A stretch of 64,000 nucleotides of DNA, from NCBI RefSeq assembly GCF_040656415.1, contig NZ_JBFAMC010000007.1, positions 62,001 to 126,000 on the forward strand, in the 5' to 3' direction. The DNA is from Rhodococcus_F sp040656415. Lineage in GTDB: Bacteria; Actinomycetota; Actinomycetes; Mycobacteriales; Mycobacteriaceae. The notes beneath the pieces are model-generated. The model searched no databases and was not told the origin of the DNA. It was given only the letters and a program-made list of their open reading frames with translations. A program made the position numbers and the translations under genes. Below, piece by piece: positions 36,710 through 43,188 of this stretch (positions are counted from its first letter, which is position 1; each line of letters begins with the position of its first letter).

Positions 36710-36749
36710 AATGTAGCCACTGTCACCAATGTAGTCAATGTCAACATTG
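36710..36749. promoter_or_regulatory. Repeated operator between SDR gene and tetR
   Basis: AATGTAGCCACTGTCA (36710-36725) and AATGTAGTCAATGTCA (36728-36743) are direct repeats 18 bases apart. The second is part of CAATGT-N11-ACATTG (36727-36749) and of the tight palindrome CAATGTCAACATTG (36736-36749). TAGGCT at 36753-36758 could be the -10 box of tetR. Confidence 0.68.
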
Positions 36750-36764
36750 CGCTAGGCTGATGCC

Positions 36765-37364
36765 ATGTCCGCCGCCGAACAGCCTTACCACCACGGGAGT
36801 CTGCGGCAGGTGCTGCTCGCTCGCGCCGAGAGCACGCTGGAGCAAGACGGCGTCGACGGCCTCTCCCTGCGGCAACTGGCCAGAGAGGCTGGGGTCAGCC
36901 ATGCGGCACCGAGCAAACACTTCCGGGATCGGCAGGCCCTGCTCGACGCGCTCGTCGAACAGGGGTTCCATCGTCTGACCAAGGCGCTCGAGCAGGCGTT
37001 CGAAGAGGCCGATTCACATCCCCGCGCCCGCTTGGGTGCGGTCGCGGGCACCTACGTGACGTTCGCACTCACTCACCGCGAACTCCTCGCATTGATGTAC
37101 AGCAGCAAGTTGGCACCTGGGGCCGCCACTGAGGTCGTGGAGGCCGGCCGCACGCCGATGGACCTGACGGTCCGGATCATCACCGAGGCTCAGGCCGCGG
37201 GCGATGTCGGTCCCGGCGACCCGTTGCACATCGCCCTCGTCGCGTTTGCGACCTTTCACGGCATCGCGACCCTCGCAGCGGGCGGAATGCTCTACGGTGC
37301 CCCGGTCGACGACGTCGTTGCCGCGGCATCCGACACGTTCTGGCGAGGTCTTTCTCAGGGGTGA
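36765..37364 (+). CDS. TetR-family transcriptional regulator
   Basis: 199 residues. DNA-binding part: YHHGSLRQVLLARAESTLE and LSLRQLAREAGVSHAAPSKHFRDRQALLDAL. The C-terminal domain is of the TetR_C_13/WHG type (FATFHGIATLAAGGMLYG). Divergent from the SDR gene; repeats in the gap fit autoregulation and control of the SDR gene. Ligand unknown. Confidence 0.92.
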   Translation: MSAAEQPYHHGSLRQVLLARAESTLEQDGVDGLSLRQLAREAGVSHAAPSKHFRDRQALLDALVEQGFHRLTKALEQAFEEADSHPRARLGAVAGTYVTFALTHRELLALMYSSKLAPGAATEVVEAGRTPMDLTVRIITEAQAAGDVGPGDPLHIALVAFATFHGIATLAAGGMLYGAPVDDVVAAASDTFWRGLSQG

Positions 37365-37425
37365 CGCCTCACCACAGCGTTGACGACGTGCGGCATTCGA
37401 TGCCTGTGGACCAGAAGGTTCGGCC

Positions 37426-37448
37426 CTCGTGGATCGGTGATCCACGAG
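37426..37448 (-). terminator. Hairpin downstream of peptide A, copy 1
   Basis: CTCGTGGATC at 37426-37435 and GATCCACGAG at 37439-37448 pair perfectly around a 3-base loop, and outer bases extend the stem with one internal mismatch. It lies about 185 bases after the peptide A stop. Confidence 0.5.
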
Positions 37449-37631
37449 GTCCGATTGCCTTGTGGGACTGCGGCGCGCGGGCGCAGTGGTGGGCCGCGGC
37501 CTAGATCAGCGGAGCCCAAGACTTCCCTCGGGCGCTGAGACCCCGGGACGCACCGCATCGTGCGGGGGCCCTTCTCGGAGGGGGCGGAGTCGAGGGACTT
37601 GGAGTCGGGGGACCAGGAATCGTCTAGCGGG

Positions 37632-37706
37632 CTAGGAGTTGATGTTGATGGTGAAGATCTGGATGACCATCTCGACGACGCTGTCTGAGATGTCCGATGA
37701 ACTCAT
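37632..37706 (-). CDS. Peptide A, copy 1 (24 residues, SSD family)
   Basis: ATG 37706 to TAG 37632, with AGGAGA four bases upstream. The peptide starts MSSSDISDSVVEMV and ends FTININS. There is no signal peptide. Hydrophobic residues at 6, 10, 11, 14, 15, 17 and 18 make an amphipathic helix with net charge about -3. A TATAAA box at 37763-37768 (minus strand), a leader hairpin and the strong ribosome site indicate expression. It is identical in amino acid sequence to copy 2. Too short for ordinary gene callers. I do not recognise a family; delta-haemolysin/PSM-like or PorA/PorH-like peptides are the closest analogies. Confidence 0.72.
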   Translation of the reverse strand: MSSSDISDSVVEMVIQIFTININS

Positions 37707-37710
37707 GTGG

Positions 37711-37768
37711 TCTCCTGGCTGTCATGTGCGTTTCGGCTCACGCCACTCGATGGCGCTGTCTCTTTATA
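37711..37768 (-). promoter_or_regulatory. Promoter and leader of peptide A, copy 1
   Basis: On the minus strand: TATAAA (37768-37763), then the hairpin CGCCA-tcgag-TGGCG (37755-37741), then AGGAGA (37716-37711). The 68-base module from GGCTATAAAG to the ATG aligns almost base for base with the module before peptide C. Confidence 0.62.
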
Positions 37769-37984
37769 GCCGAGCGGAAACGGCGCTGGGCCAGAATCAA
37801 GGCAAACCCTCGAGAAAGTGGAGCCACTCCATTCTTGGTTTACCTGTTGTTCCCCGTCGCATTCCGGTCGAGACCGCCGCCTGACGGTTCTCACTTCCGG
37901 CGCTGAATGACGCAAACGAAGATCGTGATCGAGCAGCGACAAGTACTTCAATCGATTGATGCACATTGTCGTTTTCGTTACTCG

Positions 37985-38070
37985 TCACAATTCTATGGTT
38001 CGTTCCTTCTCATAATTCGCCAGTACGACACCTCGCACAATTCTTCAATTTGTTGCTTCTCACAATTTCT
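37985..38070. repeat. 25-bp periodic repeat array, copy 1
   Basis: CA(C/T)AATT occurs at 37986, 38011, 38036 and 38061, exactly 25 bases apart, mostly preceded by T and followed by C. Each period ends in a CTTC/CCTC-like block. A weaker CACATT at 37962 may be a fifth. The array lies about 220-300 bases upstream of the peptide A promoter and is AT-rich against its surroundings. Confidence 0.75.
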
Positions 38071-38285
38071 CGAGCTCGAGCCGTGGCGCGAACTCGTCTG
38101 TTACCCGTGCGTCCGTCACAGTAGGCGAGTCCCGCTGCGTGCGCTGCAGCGATTGAATGCGCCTCTGAATTGGGCGACCGCGTTGCCGATTCTGGAGCCC
38201 GACAGCTCTTGCCCTGAGGTGCAGAAACTGTGGTCCCGGGGGTCGCGCGTGAGCTCCAGTTTCAGTGAGGCGCAGAGCCTCTAGG

Positions 38286-38384
38286 TTAGGAGGAGAGTAG
38301 TTTCTCGAGAGAGTTCAGAAACTTGAGGGCTTCAGCCGCGAGGCTGCCTGACAGGCTTCCTGAGGTGATGTCTGATGAAAACAT
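38286..38384 (-). CDS. Peptide B, copy 1 (32 residues, SSD family)
   Basis: ATG 38384 to TAA 38286, with AGGAGA six bases upstream. Starts MFSSDITSGSLSGSLAAEAL and continues KFLNSLEKLLSS. After a Gly/Ser-rich stretch, residues 15-30 form an amphipathic helix with Leu/Phe on one face. It lies downstream of peptide C across a strong hairpin and lacks its own promoter module, so it may depend on readthrough. It shares the MFSSDI start with C. Confidence 0.68.
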   Translation of the reverse strand: MFSSDITSGSLSGSLAAEALKFLNSLEKLLSS

Positions 38385-38427
38385 GTGCCGTCTCCTGACT
38401 GGTGATTGAGTTTTTCGCTCGAGAACA

Positions 38428-38467
38428 GAAACTGGGGCCCACGGGATCGCGTGTGGGCCCCAGTTTC
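38428..38467 (-). terminator. 15-bp hairpin between peptides C and B, copy 1
   Basis: GAAACTGGGGCCCAC (38428-38442) and GTGGGCCCCAGTTTC (38453-38467) pair perfectly with a 10-base loop. It starts 22 bases after the peptide C stop. It can serve as a terminator or as a stabilising end for the short C message. Confidence 0.75.
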
Positions 38468-38489
38468 ACTGAGTTTCGGAACTCTCGGA

Positions 38490-38564
38490 CTAGGAGTTCA
38501 GGTTGTCGCTGAGGATCTTGATGATCTGCTGAACGGCGCTTTCCACGATGTCCGATGAAAACAT
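38490..38564 (-). CDS. Peptide C, copy 1 (24 residues, SSD family)
   Basis: ATG 38564 to TAG 38490, with AGGAGA four bases upstream. Starts MFSSDIVESAVQQIIK and ends SDNLNS. Hydrophobic residues at 6, 7, 10, 11, 14, 15, 17, 18 and 22 form a textbook amphipathic helix; charge about -2. The pattern D-I-V-x6-I-x-K-I-x-x-D-x-x-N resembles staphylococcal delta-haemolysin (AQDIISTIGDLVKWIIDTVN). First of the three genes on the minus strand, with its own promoter-leader module. No signal peptide. Confidence 0.72.
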   Translation of the reverse strand: MFSSDIVESAVQQIIKILSDNLNS

Positions 38565-38568
38565 GCAA

Positions 38569-38629
38569 TCTCCTGACTAGTTATGTGTGTTCCGATCGCG
38601 CCCTTTGGGGCGCGTATCTTTTGTACCCC
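38569..38629 (-). promoter_or_regulatory. Promoter and leader of peptide C, copy 1
   Basis: On the minus strand GGGGTACAAAAGATAC (38629-38614), then hairpin CGCGCCC/GGGCGCG (38597-38603 with 38608-38614), then AGGAGA (38574-38569). It aligns with the peptide A module; a further shared element GCATTCCG lies 94 bases upstream of the box in both (38717 and 37859). Confidence 0.6.
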
Positions 38630-38989
38630 AGCGAATACGAAAGGGGAGTCAGAATAGAAATATTTCCGAAAAGTTTTCTCGATTCTCACCGATTGCCTAC
38701 GGTGTTATCCCCCACTGCATTCCGTTCACAGGCTCGACCAGGGGTTGCCCTCCTGGCACCGTCATGGTCGCCTGGCGTGGTCACGGCAACGCCGACGTTG
38801 CGGCGGCCGGCTTTCGGCGCCGTTCTTCGAGGCGATCTGCGATCAGATGCGGCGCAGTAATCTGTTCCGGTATGTGTTGCGTGCGAGGCGCTTTCGTTCC
38901 GAGGCTTTGGAGTTTGCAGGAACAGCTGCCCGAGCCGCAAAGCATCGAATACTGCCCGCCTCCCCGCCACTCACCTGTTCGGGTACACG
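38630..38989. other. Upstream region of peptide C without a gene
   Basis: No convincing coding region. It carries the shared GCATTCCG element at 38717-38724 and the end of the duplicated segment. Open frames here are short and differ between the two copies. Confidence 0.5.
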
Positions 38990-39226
38990 ATGGCCCGCGT
39001 CGATCTCACGACCGCCGACGTCGCCGAGTTCGCGCAGACCTCGGATCCCGAGGCCAGGAAGCACGTCACCGAACTGTGCGGTCTGATCGAGTTGCTCGAC
39101 GGCGCGTACGCCGCCGTGGGCATCAATGCGCCGGAGGTGGACCGCCTCAACGCCGCCCGCGAACTTGCCAGGTTCTTCGGCGCGCTGCGCTCCTTCGAGT
39201 GGAAGCCGCTCGACACACTTTGTTGA
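38990..39226 (+). pseudogene. Probable gene remnant, 78-codon frame
   Basis: An open frame with coding-like composition (MARVDLTTADVAEFAQTSD, LIELLDGAYAAVGINAPEVD, ending EWKPLDTLC) but no ribosome binding site. The frame stays open upstream of the ATG, so it could be the C-terminal remnant of a longer gene interrupted by the duplication. Family not recognised. Confidence 0.4.
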
Positions 39227-39904
39227 CGGCGCAAGGTGCCCGGGACTGCGCGCCCAGGCCGCAGGCCGGATGCCGACGGATCTGCGCGAGCTGATCGTCA
39301 CCCCCGGTTGGTCACTCTCCAACGACCTCGCGCGTCGAAAGCCGCGTGGTGGACTGGGTTGTATCAGGACCATCGATAGCGCCATGGGTGACCGATCGGG
39401 AGATACCAACCGGCCCCGACGATCTCGCTATGCTCACCGACGAGCTGAGTAGGGTCGTCTCGCAGGAAGGGTCCGAGGTCACCGTGGAGTGGTGGATCGA
39501 ATAGATGCCTCCCACCGCTCCGAATCCCTCGAGGCGATGTTGGTGTCCACAAGAGCGGATCCTCGAGTGCTGTTCGCAGCGGACCACGCGATATGTCGGG
39601 CGCTATCGCGGGGGTTGGGTGGCTTCATCCTCAGGTCGCGGAGAATGCGGTTGCGGGCCTGAAGTTCTCGGCGCTACCGCCTGGACTGGCAAAGCTGAGA
39701 CTGTCAGAAGGACTCGGTGACCATGCCGGGGCTACACACGCTGGCGAGCACACGAGGGTCAAGAGACACATCAGAGTGCCGGCGTCGTGTGTGGCCACCC
39801 ATTCGAACACTCGGGGTCCCATGTGGAGGCGATGGCGGAGTGGCTGGGCGCCCCGAGAGTCCTCGTGGACGCGTTGAGGGTGTGAGGGGAATCCGGGACC
39901 TGTC
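39227..39904 (+). other. Gene debris between the two peptide clusters
   Basis: No intact gene. A protein-like frame ends at 39504: from 39346 it reads VVDWVVSGPSIAPWVTD and finishes SEVTVEWWIE, which looks like the end of a lost gene. A separate frame around 39271 reads MPTDLRELIVTPGWSLSND. From 39505 to 39904 I see nothing recognisable. Confidence 0.45.
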
Positions 39905-39917
39905 GGGTCATAGGTTC

Positions 39918-39948
39918 GGCCCCCACGGATGGGTGATCCACGGGGGCC
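39918..39948 (-). terminator. Hairpin downstream of peptide A, copy 2
   Basis: GGCCCCCACGGAT (39918-39930) pairs with ATCCACGGGGGCC (39936-39948) with two mismatches. It corresponds to the hairpin at 37426 but its bases have changed on both arms, so pairing has been partly kept. Confidence 0.5.
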
Positions 39949-40110
39949 GATTGCTTTTGGGAAGCAGCGAATGGGTGTATCGGTAGGCGACGGCCTAGAT
40001 CAGCGCAGCCCAAGCCTTCCCTCGGGCGCTGAGACCCCGGGACCCACCGCATCGTGCGGGGGACCTTCTGAGTGAAGGTCGGAGTCGAGGACTAGGAATC
40101 GTCTAGCGGG

Positions 40111-40185
40111 CTAGGAGTTGATGTTGATGGTGAAGATCTGGATGACCATCTCGACGACGCTGTCTGAGATGTCCGATGAACTCAT
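40111..40185 (-). CDS. Peptide A, copy 2 (24 residues)
   Basis: ATG 40185 to TAG 40111. The amino acid sequence is identical to copy 1 and the ribosome site (AGGAGA), TATAAA box and leader hairpin are preserved. Conservation of an unchanged 24-codon frame while the flanks diverge supports a real gene. Confidence 0.72.
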   Translation of the reverse strand: MSSSDISDSVVEMVIQIFTININS

Positions 40186-40463
40186 GTGGTCTCCTGGCTG
40201 TCATGTGCGTTTCGGCTCGCGCCACTCGATGGCGCTGTCTCTTTATAGCCGAGCGGAAACGGCACTGGGCCAGAATCAAGGCAAACCCCCGAGAAAGTGG
40301 AGCCACTCCATTCTTGGTTTACCTGTTGTTCCCCGTCGCATTCCGGTCGAGACCGCCGCCTGACGGTTCTCACTTCCGGCGCTGAATGACGCAAACGAAG
40401 ATCGTGATCGAGCAGCGACAAGTACTTCAATCGATTGATGCACATTGTCGTTTTCGTTACTCG

Positions 40464-40549
40464 TCACAATTCTATGGTTCGTTCCTTCTCATAATTCGCC
40501 AGTACGACACCTCGCACAATTCTTCAATTTGTTGCTTCTCACAATTTCT
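40464..40549. repeat. 25-bp periodic repeat array, copy 2
   Basis: CA(C/T)AATT at 40465, 40490, 40515 and 40540, the same 25-base period and sequence as copy 1. Confidence 0.75.
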
Positions 40550-40667
40550 CGAGCTCGAGCCGTGGCGCGAACTCGTCTGGTACCCGTGCGCCCGTCACAG
40601 TAGGCGAGTCCCGCTACGGGCGCTGCAGCGATTGAATGCACCCCAGCACTGGGTGACCGTGCGACCG

Positions 40668-40763
40668 TTAGGAGGAGATCTGCCCGGGAGAGTTTGGAAA
40701 CTCGAGGGCTTCAGCGGTAAGCCTGCCTGGCAGGCTTCCTGGAGTCATGTCTGATGAAAACAT
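40668..40763 (-). pseudogene. Peptide B, copy 2, apparently decaying (31 residues)
   Basis: ATG 40763 to TAA 40668. It keeps MFSSDM and the final SS, but the ribosome site is changed from AGGAGA to ACGAGA and four prolines plus an arginine replace helix residues (GSLPGRLTAEALEFPNSPGQ). The amphipathic helix is lost. I read it as a degenerate copy, although the frame is still open. Confidence 0.62.
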
Positions 40764-40804
40764 GTGCCGTCTCGTGACCGGTGATTGTTTTTCGTTCGAG
40801 AGCA

Positions 40805-40844
40805 GAAACTGGGGCCCACGGGATCGCGTGTGGGCCCCAGTTTC
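40805..40844 (-). terminator. 15-bp hairpin between peptides C and B, copy 2
   Basis: GAAACTGGGGCCCAC (40805-40819) and GTGGGCCCCAGTTTC (40830-40844), unchanged from copy 1. Confidence 0.75.
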
Positions 40845-40866
40845 ACTGAGTTTCGGAACTCTCGGA

Positions 40867-40941
40867 CTAGGAGTTCAGGTTGTCGCTGATGATCTTGATG
40901 ATCTGCTCAACGGCGCTTTCCACGATGTCCGATGAAAACAT
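40867..40941 (-). CDS. Peptide C, copy 2 (24 residues)
   Basis: ATG 40941 to TAG 40867, AGGAGA upstream. Starts MFSSDIVESAVEQIIK and ends ISDNLNS. It differs from copy 1 by Gln13 to Glu and Leu18 to Ile only, both compatible with the amphipathic helix. The leader is kept, but the hairpin before the ribosome site has lost pairs (CCCTTTGGGG became CCCTTGGGAG). Confidence 0.72.
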   Translation of the reverse strand: MFSSDIVESAVEQIIKIISDNLNS

Positions 40942-41340
40942 GCAGTCTCCTGACTAGTTATGTGTGTTCCGATCGCGCCCTTGGGAGCGCGTATCTTTTG
41001 TACCCCAGCGAATACGAAAGGGGAGTCGGAATAGAAATATTCCCGAAAGGTTTTCTCGATTCTCACCGATTGCCTACGGTGTTATCCCCCACTGCATTCC
41101 GTTCACAGGCCCGACCAGGGGTTTGCCCCTCCCGGCGCCGTCATGGTCTTCTGCCGTGGTACGCCGGCGTGGCGGCCAGTCATCGGCGCCGTTCTTCGAG
41201 GCGATCTGCGCTCCGATGCGGCGCAGAAGCCTGTTCCGGAATATGTTGCGCGCAAAGCACGTTCGTCGCGGGACTACGGAGTCCGCTGGATACCGCAACG
41301 GGCAGTCTATGATCGTGGACGGCCGCGCGATCGTGCGTGG
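40942..41340. other. Upstream region of peptide C copy 2, no gene seen
   Basis: Holds the promoter/leader of peptide C copy 2 and the end of the duplication near 41283. No coding region is supported. Confidence 0.5.
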
Positions 41341-42072
41341 TCAGCCCGGAGGCCGCAGCGCCGCGAACTCGTCTGTGACGCGCAGGCAGGAGTCGCTGAA
41401 GCGGTAGAGCGCGGCCGGGCGTCCACCCGTTCGTCCAGATCGCGCCGTCTTGCCCGTCGGGGTCAGTACGCCACGCCGACCGAGCACGCGAGCCAGGTTG
41501 GTTGCGTCCACTTGGTAACCGAGTGCGGCGCAGTAGATTTCACGCAGGGTTGACATGGCGAATTCCTCTGGGGCCAGGCCGAACGCGATGTTCGTGTAAG
41601 ACAGCTTGGCAGCCAGCCGTGTGCGTGCGTGCTCGACGACGGTGCCGTGATCGAACGCCATCTCGGGCAGCGAGGACACCGGATGCCAGGCGGTGTCCGC
41701 CGGTACCTTCGGATCCGCTGGAAGGGGGACGAGTCCGAGGAACGTCGATGCGATCGTGCGCGGACCGGGTACCCGGTCAGGATCGCTGAACACCGATAAC
41801 TGCTCGAGATGCGAGACCTCTCGCACGTCCACCTTCTCGGCCAGTTGGCGCCGAGCCGAAGTGGTGAGGTCTTCGTCTTCGCGGAGCAGACCGCCCGGCA
41901 GCGACCACTTGCCCGCCTGCGGATCGAGGGCTCGCTGCCACAGCAACACCGCCAACTCTCCGGGTCCGCCTCCGTGCCTCAGCTCGCCGGACTGACCTGT
42001 ATCGATTGCCGGGAAGTGCCGAACCTGGAACACCGCGGTGAGAACTTCATGGGTGGTGCTACCATTGGGCAT
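41341..42072 (-). CDS. nrtR: Nudix-related repressor of NAD biosynthesis
   Basis: About 243 residues from ATG 42072 (MPNGSTTHEVLTAVFQVRHF). The N-terminal half is a Nudix fold, PQAGKWSLPGGLLREDEDLTTSA, whose box is degenerate (QLAEKVDV instead of the REL-x-EE catalytic pattern), as in NrtR, which binds ADP-ribose without hydrolysing it. The C-terminal half is a winged helix (FAMSTLREIYCAALGYQVDATNLARVL). Divergent from nadA with a shared palindrome. An upstream ATG at 42084 lies inside the operator. Confidence 0.9.
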   Translation of the reverse strand: MPNGSTTHEVLTAVFQVRHFPAIDTGQSGELRHGGGPGELAVLLWQRALDPQAGKWSLPGGLLREDEDLTTSARRQLAEKVDVREVSHLEQLSVFSDPDRVPGPRTIASTFLGLVPLPADPKVPADTAWHPVSSLPEMAFDHGTVVEHARTRLAAKLSYTNIAFGLAPEEFAMSTLREIYCAALGYQVDATNLARVLGRRGVLTPTGKTARSGRTGGRPAALYRFSDSCLRVTDEFAALRPPG

Positions 42073-42095
42073 GTTTTCGATCATAAGTCGAAAAC
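42073..42095. promoter_or_regulatory. NrtR operator between nrtR and nadA
   Basis: GTTTTCGA (42073-42080) and TCGAAAAC (42088-42095) flank 7 bases, an exact inverted repeat. It abuts the nrtR start codon and lies 56 bases before nadA, so one site can control both. Confidence 0.85.
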
Positions 42096-42150
42096 CGTGA
42101 TTTCGGAAATTCGGACCGGCTCGCCCGAGTCCACAGCGAAGGAGCAAGCC

Positions 42151-43188
42151 ATGACGGCCACCACATTGTGGGCGGGAACCCGCCCACAGATTCAGGACGG
42201 TCCCGGCGGCTACACCGGTGTCGAGGCGAGTGAAGAGTGGGCGGCCGAGATCAAGCGGCTGGCGCGGCAGCGGGGCGCGACCCTGCTCGCGCACAATTAC
42301 CAGCTACCCGCGATCCAAGACGTCGCCGACCACGTCGGTGACTCCCTGGCACTGTCCAGGATCGCCGCGGAGGCGCCCGAAGACACGATCGTGTTCTGCG
42401 GTGTTCACTTCATGGCGGAGACCGCGAAGATCCTCAGCCCGGACAAGACCGTCCTCATCCCCGACGAGCGTGCTGGATGCTCGCTCGCCGATTCCATCAC
42501 TGCCGACCAACTGCGCGAATGGAAGGCCGAGAACCCCGACGCGGTCGTGGTGTCGTACGTCAACACCACAGCCGAAGTGAAGGGTCTGACCGACATCTGC
42601 TGCACGTCGTCGAACGCCGTGGACGTGGTCGCGTCGATTGACCCTGACCGCGAGGTGCTGTTCCTGCCGGATCAGTTCCTCGGAGCTCACGTCAAGCGCG
42701 TCACCGGCCGCGAGAACATGCAGATCTGGGCGGGTGAATGCCACGTGCACGCCGGAATCAACGGGGACGAACTGACCGCTCGGGCCAAGTCGCACCCCGG
42801 CGCCGAACTGTACGTTCACCCCGAGTGCGGCTGCGCCACCTCCGCGCTCTACCTTGCCGGCGAGGGATTCGTGCCCGAGGAGAAGGTGAAGATCCTCTCG
42901 ACCGGAGGCATGCTCGACGCGGCCCGCGCGACAGGCGCCAAGCAGGTTCTGGTCGCCACCGAGGTCGGAATGTTGCACCAGTTGCGCAAGGCCGCGCCCG
43001 ACGTGGACTTCCAGGCTGTCAACGACCGCGCGTCGTGCCCCTACATGAAGATGATCACGCCAGCCGCTCTGCTGCGCTGCCTACTCGAGGAGAAGGACGA
43101 AGTCCACGTCGACCCGGCGGTCGCCGAGCGCGCCCGGAAGTCGGTGCAGCGCATGATCGAAATCGGGAACCCGGGCGGCGGGGAGTGA
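42151..43188 (+). CDS. nadA: Quinolinate synthase
   Basis: 4Fe-4S enzyme condensing iminoaspartate with dihydroxyacetone phosphate. 345 residues from ATG 42151, with GAAGGAG six bases before. Cluster cysteines lie in DERAGCSLADS, HPECGCATSAL and DRASCPYMKM; LLAHNYQLPAIQDVADHVGD is the substrate-binding block. First gene of nadABC, overlapping nadB by 4 bases. Confidence 0.96.
   Translation: MTATTLWAGTRPQIQDGPGGYTGVEASEEWAAEIKRLARQRGATLLAHNYQLPAIQDVADHVGDSLALSRIAAEAPEDTIVFCGVHFMAETAKILSPDKTVLIPDERAGCSLADSITADQLREWKAENPDAVVVSYVNTTAEVKGLTDICCTSSNAVDVVASIDPDREVLFLPDQFLGAHVKRVTGRENMQIWAGECHVHAGINGDELTARAKSHPGAELYVHPECGCATSALYLAGEGFVPEEKVKILSTGGMLDAARATGAKQVLVATEVGMLHQLRKAAPDVDFQAVNDRASCPYMKMITPAALLRCLLEEKDEVHVDPAVAERARKSVQRMIEIGNPGGGE

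Larger units (their letters stand above)
37407..38912. repeat. Peptide-cluster duplication, copy 1
   Basis: A segment of about 1.5 kb homologous to about 39905-41283. It includes peptide genes A, B and C, the hairpins, the promoter/leader modules and the 25-base repeat array. Identity is very high from peptide A to the repeat array and lower at the edges and around peptide B. Confidence 0.85.
39905..41283. repeat. Peptide-cluster duplication, copy 2
   Basis: Second copy of the segment at 37407-38912, shortened by about 90 bases between the array and peptide B. The 38.9-39.9 kb spacer between the copies holds gene debris only. Confidence 0.85.

Noticed and set aside
37797..37988. 63-codon minus-strand frame before peptide A, repeated at 40276-40467
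   Set aside because: Covers the promoter and upstream element, lacks a ribosome site, and its conservation is explained by the DNA duplication.
37985..38070. CRISPR array for the 25-base repeats
   Set aside because: Only about 8 bases are conserved per period, with no unique-spacer structure and no cas genes.
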